From Ursus arctos (taxonomy: Eukaryota > Chordata > Mammalia > Carnivora > Ursidae): DNA of 64,000 nucleotides. A model generated the notes under the pieces. It was not told the origin of the DNA. It ran no database searches and saw only the letters and a list, made by a program, of their open reading frames with translations. Shown here in pieces: positions 22,800 through 32,850 of the stretch (position 1 is the stretch's first letter; the number at the start of each line of letters is the position of its first letter). The stretch lies in the NCBI RefSeq assembly GCF_023065955.2, contig NW_026622930.1, positions 19,135,449 to 19,199,448 on the forward strand. The letters are read 5' to 3'. Made by a program: the position numbers and the translations under genes.

Positions 22800-23335
22800 T
22801 TCTATCATTTAGTGGTTTTAAGTAAGTCCACAAATTATTTAACACTCCTCCCTTCTAAAGGTGGAGCCTGATTCCCCTCACCTTGAACAAGAACTATGCT
22901 TAATAACTTGCTTCTAATGAACAGAAAATGGTGGAGGTAATTGTGTGAGACTTTTGAGACTAGATCATAAAAGACACTGCCTTTTCCTTTTCTCTTAGAT
23001 CACTCACTCTGGGGGAACCCAGCTGCCATGCCATAAGGGTCCTCAAGCAGCCTTAAGGAGAGGTCCACCTGGCAAAGAACTGAGCCCCCCTGCCAACAGC
23101 CCTGGGAGAGGGCCTTTTGGACTGTGTAATGTAGTCTCAGTCAGGCTTTCAGATGATGGCAGACCAAGCTAAGGACTGACTGCAACATGACGGCAGAACC
23201 TGAACCAGAATCACCCAACAGATCTACCCTGGAATTTCTGACCCACAGAAAATGCGAGACAATAAATATTTATTATTTTTAAACTACTGTTAGGGTAATT
23301 TGTTTTCTGTCAATAGATAACTCTAAAAGATGAAC
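22800..23335 (+). mobile_element. MaLR-like LTR (MLT1 group), sense
   Basis: CCTGATTCCCCTCACCTTGA, ACTTGCTTCTAATGAACAGA, GACTAGATCATAAAAGACAC, GGGGAACCCAGCTGCCATGC, GAATTTCTGACCCACAGAAA, CGAGACAATAAATATTTATT and TAGGGTAATTTGTTTTCTGT give the layout of an old MLT1-like LTR with the AATAAA signal near its 3' end. Subfamily tentative. Confidence 0.75.
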
Positions 23336-23941
23336 ACAGAAAGATATCACCTCCACCCTCTGCCTCTTCAAGAAGGAATCCTAAAATCCTAAAATCCTTT
23401 TCAGATACATGTTAGAAAACAAAACACTTTACATGAATGCAGTAGGGGTTTTCAAATAGAATTCAAAGATATAATTTATCCAAGAAAAGAAGGGGGGGAA
23501 TGTACCATGGGATACTCCTTTGAGTATCAGATGGTAGTTTTGGGGGAAGCATTGTAGCGCTTTTCTGAGACAGAATGGGAGAACACGGGCAATGGTAAAT
23601 TTTAATTTAAATATTCATCTGCTCTCCCAAGGGAATTATGTCCCCCAGGCAACAGGAGAACTAAAGTAAGATTCATCATCATGATTTGAAAATTGATGCT
23701 GATCATGAAAGCACAAGAAGGAAATTTCCATTAGAACTCAAAAATGGTGGGATGCTTAAGCCAACTCCAAGGGTCTGGGGGTGAAATTCAGCTTTGTAGA
23801 TTGTGCTTACAGTCCCTACAAGCAAACACAGTCAGAATCTTCCTACAGAGGGGAAATGGCCATGCACTGCAGGAAGCATCCTGCCGCCATCCTCTGTAGA
23901 CAACCTCAAGTCACCCAGAGCAGCTCTGTTCCTTTTCTAAA
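23336..23941. other. No recognised feature
   Basis: Unique sequence with a short direct repeat ATCCTAAAATCCTAAAATCC at 23378-23397. The plus-strand frame 23781-24140 starts here but most of its residues come from the following SINE. Confidence 0.5.
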
Positions 23942-24179
23942 CTGGAATCTAAACTTCTTTTTTTTTTTTTTTAAAGATTTTTTATTTATTTATTCGATAG
24001 AGATAGAGACAGCCAGCGAGAGAGGGAGCACAAGCAGGGGGAGTGGGAGAGGAAGAAGCAGGCTCCCATTGGAGGAGCCTGATGTGGGGCTTGATCCCAC
24101 AACGCTGGGATCACGCCCTGAGCTGAAGGCAGACGCTTAACCGCTGTGCCACCCAGGCGCCCCTGGAATCTAAACTTCT
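23942..24179 (-). mobile_element. Young bear-type Can-SINE, minus, perfect TSD
   Basis: Antisense copy: T run at 23958-23972, ATTTATTTATTCGATAGAGA, AGCCAGCGAGAGAGGGAGCA, GAGCCTGATGTGGGGCTTGAT, and head AACCGCTGTGCCACCCAGGCGCCC. An exact 17-bp duplication CTGGAATCTAAACTTCT flanks it (23942-23958; 24163-24179). Confidence 0.97.
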
Positions 24180-26084
24180 AAACTGACATTTCCAGCCTCA
24201 TTTATGGAAGAAACAGAATAGCTCCCTCTATAATTTGCTTAACCATTTTAACATTTTACCTTAGTCTATGATATATTTTCAAGGGGAAGAAATTATGCAA
24301 TAAAATAGCTGTTTAATAATAGTTATTAGTATTAGTATTATTAATGATACAAAGAATTTTTATGGTAATGATAGAACTTTAACACCTTTTGTTCTCAGCA
24401 CATTGTACCTTTCTTAGGTCTATTTTCCTGTCACTGGAAACACGCCCACTTAGTCCTATCCCATATTCTGGGCACACGGTAGGCACTGATAGGACTTACT
24501 GAAGGAAGAAAAATATATACCTCTTCACAGATGAAATGCTAATTGATATACAGTACTTCTTTGGCGGAAGGCATTGTCCTCTTTGATCTACAGTATAATG
24601 AGATTTATCTGGAACATCAGAGCATTCCATAAAAACGGAATAAGTGATTTGAACATCAACATAAGCATCATGTTATTGTACCTTCTGAGGAAAGGGGGTG
24701 GGGGGCAATGAAGCAGCATGACACTTTTTGAATAAGGAGATGATCTTTCTAAATAAAAGGACAGTACTTTGAGGATAACATATTTATAAGTGGGTAATTT
24801 CAATTATTGATTTCTGATGGATTATAAAGATCTGGCCTCTTTTCTTATCAAGAGATTTTTTTTTAAATCTAAGTTCCCATTAGCCTACACACTGCTCTAA
24901 CACTGATATTAATGGAATAATATAACTTCAATAATTCCTATTATTTCTTTTCTTCTGAAACAGAGAGAGAGAGAGACCCAGAATGTCTCTAATGGTTCCT
25001 GCTTTCATGATGATATCAGTTACAGCAGTACAGGAGAACTGGAGCAATTTCTTTGGTATGGACAGGCAACTAGAGTTAAAGGTCCAAGATCAGAGTACAG
25101 GCTTAAGAGAAAACTATCAAGACTATTTTACGTATAGTAGATAGATCTACCTACAGCCACAGAAGCAGCCCCTTTATATACCAAATAACCAACTTAGCCA
25201 ACAGATTAAACTCAGTTTTGTAAACAAAGTACACTACACTAATAAAGAATGTATGTATTTTCTGGATCTTGCTTCTTGCATTTCTTCCTTGGGACCTGAT
25301 ATAATGGGCAGTAGTTACTGGGGGGACAAAGGCCACTAGATAAGAAAACTGGACAAAATTAAACAAGCCCATTTTAATGGATTTTCCCTGAGAATGTTTA
25401 ACAGTAAATTCTCATCCACCCATCCTCTAACTCTTCATCTCCAAATGATACAGTGAACTGCAAATAGCAAGTACAGCTGAAAAAGTTCACGTGATATATG
25501 TACATATACTTATGTTACATAAATGCACATGTGCACATACATACACACACGCAGTGTTAAGTGTATCTTTTTCTGAGGGAGCCTAACAGATGTTCCAAAT
25601 TCTTATCTTTCTAAATGAGTGACAACATTTCAAATTGGGGACGGAGTACAGAAGAGGGATTGAGTGGCACTGCTCCATCAGCTCGGCCAAATCTGAATTA
25701 TAACCAATAGGTCTTCAACAGGTGTTCACGGTACCAGAAGAGGATTTAGGCAGGTTTCGATGTTGTTTTACACCATACAGTAAAACAATAAAAGTTTTTC
25801 TTTATTTTTTGCCTGGAGGCAGTAGATGATTCTTAAAAACACATGCCTGGTGCCTCTGGTCTTTTTTTTTTTTTTTTTTAATGAGCCTGGCATATGAAGA
25901 CTATTAGGAGCAGTTAGCAAGATGAAGTGTTCATTTTCCTTTGGGTTTTTTTTCTTTTTTTTTTAATTCAAAGAAAATTTCTTACCAATGAGTGATGTAT
26001 CTTTTGAGTTCTTGGGAGTAACCAGGCTGATTTCTGTTAACTTTCGCATTTTCTCTTTCACACATCAATTCAAGTTTATCACCA
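24180..26084. other. Unique sequence with small simple repeats
   Basis: Contains an ATT/AGT-rich patch (24316-24345), GA repeats (24961-24976), a short CA-rich patch (25530-25552) and an isolated T18 run (25862-25879). The T run could be the remnant of a lost antisense retroelement tail. No gene recognised. Confidence 0.45.
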
Positions 26085-26830
26085 GATCCACCTCAATTTA
26101 TCTGCAAAGTACAATCCTGATCCATCCACTTTCCTTATCTCTCCACACCCTAGTTCAAGTCACCATTCCCTCTCACACAAATACTGTGATGGCTTCAATC
26201 TGGGCTGTTCTTTTCTTACCTGAAAATACCCACTGCCCACACGACAGCCAGAGTGAGATTTATAAAATGCAAATTATGATCCTGTGTGTTCCTTGTTTAA
26301 ATCCTGTTAATGACTTTTACATGACTGACAATGCCCTCCATGTTCTATGTTAAAGTTAGAACAAAAGGAGTGAGTTTACTAACCAAGTTCACTCCCACTG
26401 GCTTTTCTACTCATTGAACAAGAGAAATCTGTCTCTCTCATAAGATCTGGTTCTTGCTCTTCTCTCTCTCCCTCTCTGGGACTTTCTGTCTCCTTCCCAT
26501 TATTCACATCTCACTCAGAAAGGCCCTCCATGGCTTTCCCAACTAAATTTCCTATTCTTACCCTTTTTGAAACATACTTTATTCCGCTGGTTTGTTTAAT
26601 TGCCTTCATAGGCTTTTTGGTTACCTGGAACAATGATAAGCACATTTTAATTTATAGTTTATGGTTTATCTCCAATACTAGAATGTAAGAGCATTTGTAA
26701 GAGCATTTGTAAGAGCATTTGTAAGAGCAAGAAACTCATCTAAATTGCTAGTGTTACATCTGCAGCTCCGTGCACAGTGGTCAGCACATTATTATGTGCT
26801 CAATTAATGACAGATGTTGGCTGGTACTTC
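26085..26830 (+). mobile_element. L2 LINE 3' region, sense
   Basis: Landmarks follow the L2 3' half: ACACGACAGCCAGAGTGAGA, AATTATGATCCTGTGTGTTC, TTGTTTAAATCCTGTTAATG, AATGCCCTCCATGTTCTATG, CACTCCCACTGGCTTTTCTA, AGAAAGGCCCTCCATGGCTT, TACTAGAATGTAAGAGC, and TTATGTGCTCAATTAATGAC at the tail. The plus frame 25988-26353 (121 codons) overlaps this non-coding relic. Confidence 0.82.
26685..26728. repeat. 12-bp tandem repeat, 3.7 copies
   Basis: GTAAGAGCATTT repeats at 26685, 26697 and 26709, with a partial fourth at 26721. The unit copies the L2 phrase AATGTAAG(A/G)GC, so it is a local duplication inside the L2. Confidence 0.95.
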
Positions 26831-28240
26831 CAGTAGTTTTTAATTTTGGCGTATTCCTTTTGGGGGGAAAAACACAAAGAGCCCCAAAGGTGATATTTAT
26901 ACTAATAATCCTAAGAAGAAAAATGTAATAGAAGAAAAATATTTTTTCTGTATATTTATTATGCCAGTGCCTGAACCAGTAAAACAAATTATGCGCTGTT
27001 AAACATCTAAAAACGAGGGAATCTTTCTTTTACAATTATTTTTTCATTGCTACAGATTATTGTATCATATATAGAATAACATGCAATAATATGTGATAAA
27101 ATAAGATGTGGCAACATCTTATTCTAAATTTTCTAAAATTTCTTTTTAATATAGTTGGTATACCATCCTTCTAAGATGGTACTATAGAAGAAAAAAAAAA
27201 TACCAAGAAGAAGGGGAAACTACCATGAGCTGAGGGTTTAGAAGATCAGCTTACAACAAGCCAGCTTTCCACAGAATATGGCTCTTGGCGTGGACCCATG
27301 CCCTTGCTTCCATGCTTTGGATCTCTGCCACACTAAGACTCAACAGAAGTTACCAGTTTTGAAACCAGCCAATTGCTTGGCTTCCCCTTAACCTTGCTTA
27401 ACCTAAAGACAAACCACATCCTATAAGGCATATATTTTTGCTAAATTCTTCACTTAGGGTGTTGGTCAATCTAAATTAACAACTTCGGAGTTTTGTTTTT
27501 AAGTACTTCATTTTGTTTAAAGACTTTTACTATGTTCCCATAACCTGCTTTAACATCAGAGTTTCTACATTTCTCTAACTTTGGGAAGACTGACAAAATT
27601 CAAGTCCAGTCTTTAGAGTTAACAAATTCACTGACTGTGTGTTCTGGGACTTTTGTTTTCTCTATGAATTCGTACTTTGAGAGAACGTTCAATATAACTA
27701 TAGCATTCAGAGGTAGTTCACGAGGGTTTAGTCCGTTGCTCAGATCTCAGGGGATCTTTGAAGAAGTAAATTAGTCCCAGCTGCAAACCCTTCAGAAACA
27801 TTGTTCTTATACATGTACTCCGATTTATAATTGAATATTTTAAAAATAAATAATGTTTTATTAACCCAATACCTTTGATAGTTTCTAATTGCTAATTCGA
27901 AGGAGAGAAAACTCAGGTTTTGTCAGATCTTCAAATGAACCCAATGAGAAATTTCAGTGCTATGAGAAATAATGTCTTCAATTACTAGGTAGTCAGATTA
28001 ATAGTGATTTAACACTGTATTAATGATTTAAGCATGTTTTTTAGTATGAATGTCACCTGACATTTTACATTATATTTGATACTGTTTTCTACTAAGGTGC
28101 TTAGATTTTTAAAAATTTTCTGTTTGATTTATTAAAAATCTCAGTATAAAGCTTTTTTTTTTAAACCTTTTTTCTCTTAATCTGAACTTTTTTTTTGGAT
28201 AGGGGTAGTAGCAATTCAATAATCATTGGATATAATGATT
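26831..28240. other. Unique AT-rich sequence
   Basis: No gene. The part at 27230-27440 (AGGGTTTAGAAGATCAGCTT … CAGTTTTGAAACCAGCCAAT) has a balanced composition that could be an unrecognised old transposon. T-rich stretches lie at 28152-28195. Confidence 0.4.
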
Positions 28241-28258
28241 AAATATACACTGAATTCA

Positions 28259-28455
28259 GGGCGCCTGGGTGGCACAGCGGTTAAGCGTCTGCCTTCGGCT
28301 CAGGGCGTGATCCCGGCGTTATGGGATCGAGCCCCACATCAGGCTCCTCCGCTGGGAGCCTGCTTCTTCCTCTCCCACTCCCCCTGCTTGTGTTCCCTCT
28401 CTCGCTGGCTGTCTCTCTCTCTGTCAAATAAATAAGTAAAATCTTAAAAAAAATA
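28259..28455 (+). mobile_element. Bear-type Can-SINE A, sense
   Basis: Head GGGCGCCTGGGTGGCACAGC, GGTTAAGCGTCTGCCTTCGG, GGCGTGATCCCGGCGTTATG, the B-box-like GGGATCGAGCCCC, body TCCGCTGGGAGCCTGCTTC, and tail CAAATAAATAAGTAAAATC with a short A run. It has a good number of CpGs, indicating youth. The plus frame 28226-28435 is its reading. Confidence 0.97.
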
Positions 28456-28508
28456 GAATAATAAACAAAAAAATAATATCTCGGATGCTGATCACTATTA
28501 CGGAAAAG

Positions 28509-28701
28509 GGGTGCCTGGGTGGCACAGCGGTTAAGCGTCTGCCTTCAGCTCAGGGAGTGATCCCAGCGATCCGGGATGGAGCCCCACATCAGGCTCCTCT
28601 GCTATGAGCCTGCTTCTTCCTCTCCCACTCTCCCTGCTTGTGTTCCCTCTCTCGCTGGCTGTCTCTATCTCTGTCGAATAAATAAATAAAATCTTTAAAA
28701 A
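28509..28701 (+). mobile_element. Bear-type Can-SINE B, sense
   Basis: Head GGTGCCTGGGTGGCACAGCG, GAGTGATCCCAGCGATCCGG, body TCTGCTATGAGCCTGCTTC, and tail CTGTCGAATAAATAAATAAA then ATCTTTAAAAAAA. It differs from SINE A at several sites (GGGAGCC/ATGAGCC; CTCTGTCAAATAA/CTCTGTCGAATAA), so the two are not a simple tandem duplication. Confidence 0.97.
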
Positions 28702-28770
28702 AAATATACACTGAATTCAAGTAAAATAAATATACTGATTACTTGTTGAATAACAGTGTCCAGTGTGAGC

Positions 28771-29816
28771 CGATGGATATTCACCAAGGGTGAGGCGTAC
28801 TGTGGGGACCATGAGCTCTGGTTTTGCACCTCTACTCTTCCATAACTTGATGCAGTCACTTGAACTGATGGATATTCACCAAGGGTGAGGCGTACTGTGG
28901 GGACCGTGAGCTCTGGTTTTGCACCTCTACTCTTCTATAACTTGATGCAATCACTTGGACTGATGGATATTCACCAAGGGTGAGGCGTACTGTGGGGACC
29001 ATGAGCTCTGGTTTTGCACCTCTACTCTTCCATAACTTGATGCAGTCACTTGGACTGATGGATATTCACCAAGGGTGAGGCGTACTGTGGGGACCATGAG
29101 CTCTGGTTTTGCACCTCTACTCTTCCATAACTTGATGCAGTCACTTGGACTGATGGATATTCACCAAGGGTGAGGTGTACTGTGGGGACCGTGAGCTCTG
29201 GTTTTGCACCTCTACTCTTCCATAACTTGATGCAGTCACTTGGACTGATGGATATTCACCAAGGGTGAGGCGTACTGTGGGGACCATGAGCTCTGGTTTT
29301 GCACCTCTACTCTTCCATAACTTGATGCAGTCACTTGGACTGATAGATATTCACCAAGGGTGAGGCGTACTGTGGGGACCGTGAGCTCTGGTTTTGCACC
29401 TCTACTCTTCCATAACTTGATGCAGTCACTTGGACTGATGGATATTCACCAAGGGTGAGGCATACTGTGGGGACCATGGGCTCTGGTTTTGTACCTCTAC
29501 TCTTCCATAACTTGATGCAGTCACTTGGACTGATGGATATTCACCAAGGGTGAGGTGTACTGTGGGGACCATGAGCTCTGGTTTTGCACCTCTACTCTTC
29601 CATAACTTGATGCAATCACTTGGACTGATGGATACTCACCAAGGGTGAGGCGTACTGTGGGGACCATGGGCTCTGGTTTTGCACCTCTACTCTTCCATAA
29701 CTTGATGCAATCACTTGGACTGATGGATATTCACCAAGGGTGAGGTGTACTGTGGGGACCGTGAGCTCTGGTTTTGCACCTCTACTCTTCCATAACTTGA
29801 TGCAATCACTTGGATG
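28771..29816. repeat. Minisatellite, 11 copies of a 95-bp unit
   Basis: The phrase GGATATTCACC starts at 28775, 28870, 28965, 29060, 29155, 29250, (GATAGATATT) 29345, 29440, 29535, 29630 and 29725: eleven units, every one exactly 95 bp. Units differ only by substitutions, for example GGCGTAC/GGTGTAC/GGCATAC, CCATGAG/CCGTGAG/CCATGGG, and TGCAG/TGCAA. Each unit holds the inverted repeat TCACC-AAG-GGTGA and the palindrome GAGCTC (GGGCTC in units 8 and 10). As 95 is not divisible by three, coding across units is unlikely; the minus frame 29616-29864 covers only its end. Confidence 0.98.
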
Positions 29817-29939
29817 ATTGCATTGAACAATACAATTAATGACTATCATAGATGGCGAAATCATAAAACACTATATTTGCTGGGGAAAGTGGAGAGATGA
29901 ATATAATAAATTCAATTTGGTAAAAACAAATGTAATATA

Positions 29940-30130
29940 AAATGTGAGAGCTAGCATTCATTTAGTACTGTTCTCTTACCTCATTCATTTCACACCACAA
30001 CCCTGTGGAGTGGTATTATTATTCATGTTTTATAGACTTGGAAGTCAAAGTTATGAAAGATCCAGCACGTCTCTCAAACCCGCAAATCTAGGCTTTGAAT
30101 GCAGTTAAGACTTCAGACTTTGCCTTTCAC
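29940..30130 (-). mobile_element. MIR SINE, minus
   Basis: CTCATTCATTTCACACCACA, ACCCTGTGGAGTGGTATTAT, ATGTTTTATAGACTTGGAAG and CTAGGCTTTGAATGCAG follow reverse MIR order. Confidence 0.7.
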
Positions 30131-31004
30131 ATCTTATTTTTTGTACAATAGCGCCCTCCTACGAGTGTGCCCTTTGGCGTAAGTGAGTAGCCCGAATATT
30201 AAGATAAGATGGAGATCATGATTAGGTAATAAAATGATTGAGGACTTCAGAGAATCATAAATAAAATGTGAGTCATTAATGAGAACTGTATCATCAGAAA
30301 TTAAAGTTCTCTCGGATAGCAAGTACCTCCCACTGAAGTTCAATCAAGGCCACTGCTAGCACATTAGGACCTCGTGTGAGGATGCAAATAAATACACAAT
30401 AAAAAAGTGCAGCTCCAGGAAAGTATAATTGCAAAAGACATCCCCCACAGGACAGACCAATTAGAGTACAGCACCCCTTGCAGCAGACCAATTAGAAAAA
30501 GATACCGTTCCTCTGTGTTGATATCCAAGACATGAGGCTTGGGTACATGATCATGTGCTTCATTTCAATCCTCCATATGTAATGCTGAATTGTCTTCACA
30601 GTATTTATACCAACTGAATTTGGAATTTCGTGTGAAGAGACATCTAATTTAATTTATTCTTTAGGTTGGATCTTTTTGCTACTAACATTCATTAACTAGT
30701 TGATCCTTTCCTCAAAGATCCAAAATGTGGAGATCAGGTGATATAATTTATGATTCAAACTGATAGTTTAGAGAGTACTAATTACCAAGCTAAGTGAGAC
30801 ATCAAGACAACTGGTGTAAGCTGAGCTGCCCCAAGAAAACTGGGATAACTGGTAGCCCCACTTCTGGGTCATACACTATGTACAGCACTACTCTAGTCTA
30901 TTTGTCTATGCTTGCAGCCACGCCACATTGTCTGAGTTAGTAAGGCTGGTGGATAAATCTTGGTATCTTATTGGGCAAATTTTTGCTCCTTATTCTTCCT
31001 CTTC
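30131..31004. other. No recognised feature
   Basis: Unique sequence. The phrase AGACCAATTAGA occurs twice at 30455-30495 (GACAGACCAATTAGAG and GCAGACCAATTAGAAA), a weak internal repeat. Minus frames 30134-30491 are not supported. Confidence 0.45.
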
Positions 31005-31233
31005 AAGAGTGTCCTGGCTAGGGACACTCGGATGGCTCAGTTGATTGAATGCCTGCCTTCAGCTTGGGTCATGATCTTAGGGTCCTAGGATAAAGCTCCA
31101 TAGCGGGCTCCCTTCTCAGTGGGGAGCCTGCTTCTCCCTCTCCCTCTGCTCCTCCCCCCAACCCTGTGCTCTCTCTCTCTCTCAAATAAATGAATAAAAT
31201 CTTTAAAAAAAAAAAAAAAGAATATCCTGGCTA
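31005..31233 (+). mobile_element. Can-SINE, sense, imperfect TSD
   Basis: Head GGGACACTCGGATGGCTCAG, GATTGAATGCCTGCCTTCAG, GGTCATGATCTTAGGGTCCT, CT-rich body, tail CAAATAAATGAATAAAATC and A15. Flanks AAGAGTGTCCTGGCTA (31005-31020) and AAGAATATCCTGGCTA (31218-31233) match at 14 of 16 positions. Confidence 0.93.
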
Positions 31234-31324
31234 ATTCAAGTGCTAATGTTAATTAATTATCTGATTTCAAGGAATTTGTTTTTCATATGGAAGTTTATTT
31301 TTTAATGCTTGCTTATTTTTATAC

Positions 31325-31670
31325 TGCATTATTTTGCCAGGGCTGCCATAAGAAAATTCCACAAACAGGATGAATTAAAAACAGAAAATTTCTGTTCTTA
31401 TAGTTCTGAAGGCTGGAAGTCCAAATTCAAGGTGTGGGAAGATATGGCTCCTTCTGATGTCTCTGTTCCTGGCTTGCAGAGGGTTGCTTTCTTGCTGTGT
31501 CCTCAGGAGGTATTTTCTCTGTGGCTATGCATCTCATTATAAGAACCTCATTTTTACCTAATTACCCTTTTCTAGGCCCTATCTTCAAACAGAGTCACAT
31601 TCTGAGGTACTGGGGGTTAGGGCTTCAAACTATGAATTTTAGAAGAGCACAATTTAGCTCGTAACAATTT
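31325..31670 (-). mobile_element. MaLR LTR (MLT1-like), antisense
   Basis: TTGCCAGGGCTGCCATAAGA, TAGTTCTGAAGGCTGGAAGT, CAAATTCAAGGTGTGGGAAG, AGAGTCACATTCTGAGGTAC, TGGGGGTTAGGGCTTCAAAC and AATTTAGCTCGTAACAA are the reverse complement of MLT1-type landmarks. The frame 31309-31542 lies inside. Confidence 0.85.
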
Positions 31671-32649
31671 GGTATTCACTGTACATTTAATATTACTTTT
31701 TGAAATCTTCTTTAAGCATATTAAATTCATTTAGTATGCTGTATTTGACTATTCAAAAGTCTGCAGTTTATGTAGGTCTAGTTCTCTTGCTTGTTTCTGC
31801 TTACTCTGGCTTCATGTGGCTTGTTTCTTTGCATGTTTTCTGATTTGTCTTTGTGAGCTCCTATTTCTTAGAAATTTACAGGGATTTTTAAATATCCCAT
31901 GGGAAATAAAGAGTATCTGTGATTTTTCTGCTCAGTACCTTCTGGTACTAACACATAGGATCACCTTAAAGAAGACATTTTGCTTGGATGTTTTTTAGCC
32001 TTAAAAGTGGTATGAATATAGGTTCCAAAGCCCCACAACAGACTTGTTGGTAGTGATTCTCAGCTGATACAATTTTTGGAGCATGTTTTTTTTCCTACAA
32101 TACCCACTGCAAAAAGAAGTTTTTGGAGTTCTTTGTCTCCTATTTGCACTGTTAACTCATTAAAAAACAAGAACTATTCTGCCAGAGATTGGTAGATAAT
32201 ATGAGAAAGCCTCATCTGTGTTCCATGGGCAGTTGTTCTTTATGACCTCTAATATTTATTTCTTTTGCTTCCCAGGAGGTCAAACATGCATTTGTAAAGT
32301 TTTCTGCTGTTTTCTTTTCTTTTTTTTTTTTTTTGTAATTTCATTTATACCTTTGGTTTTCTATATCAGAAGTGGTTTTTTTGCTGGATAACTAGCATAC
32401 TATATTACCAAAAAGAGAAGTCAGAGTTTACTTTTCATTGTGTCATCCTTTCCTAATTATTCATAAACAGTTACACATGTGCTGTAACTATACTTCATAT
32501 CTTTCACTTCCTATCTTTCTAATCTTGGTAGATAAAAGAATATCCGAGCTTTATAAATGAAAGCATTGAAGAGTTAGGAAATCATAGCCCATTTGCCTTA
32601 TTTATCCTCATCTAATAGAGCCACTTCTCATCTAAGCAATTTTTTCATG
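31671..32649. other. No recognised feature
   Basis: Unique T-rich sequence; T15 run at 32320-32334. Frame 31816-31998 is not supported. Confidence 0.45.
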
Positions 32650-32850
32650 CTATTTCGAACAATAACATTCATTTCGTGAGCACTCACTGCAGGTGAGACA
32701 TCCTACTCACTGTTATCTATATATTATTTCGCTTAATCCTGAAGGAACTGCAGGGTCATTGTTACTATCTCTACAGATATGACCTTGAGGCTTACTGGGA
32801 TCCAGTAACTTGCCAGAGATCACACAGTTAGCTGATATCTCACATTCTCT
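32650..32850 (-). mobile_element. MIR SINE, minus
   Basis: TCGTGAGCACTCACTGCAGG, TTCGCTTAATCCTGAAGGAA, TGAGGCTTACTGGGATCCAG and TAACTTGCCAGAGATCACAC, then AGTTAGCTGATATC, follow reverse MIR order. Confidence 0.75.

Larger units (their letters stand above)
28241..28719 (+). mobile_element. Composite: two sense SINEs and spacer within one target-site duplication
   Basis: The 18-bp sequence AAATATACACTGAATTCA occurs exactly at 28241-28258 and 28702-28719. Between them lie SINE A (28259-28455), a 53-bp non-SINE spacer and SINE B (28509-28701). I see no second copy of this duplication between the SINEs and no separate duplication around SINE B. That arrangement suggests the whole unit integrated once. 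The left junction reads GATT/AAATA, close to the L1 endonuclease preference TT/AAAA. Confidence 0.88.

Noticed and set aside
25988..26353. 121-codon plus-strand frame
   Set aside because: Overlaps an L2 3' region that is not coding and matches no protein that I recognise.
28259..28340. tRNA-like sequences at SINE heads
   Set aside because: They carry pol III box-like motifs but lack a complete cloverleaf and end in SINE bodies; these are SINE heads, not tRNA genes.
28771..29816. Regular repeats that could suggest a CRISPR array
   Set aside because: The whole 95-bp unit repeats head to tail with no unique spacers, and the surroundings are mammalian. It is a minisatellite.
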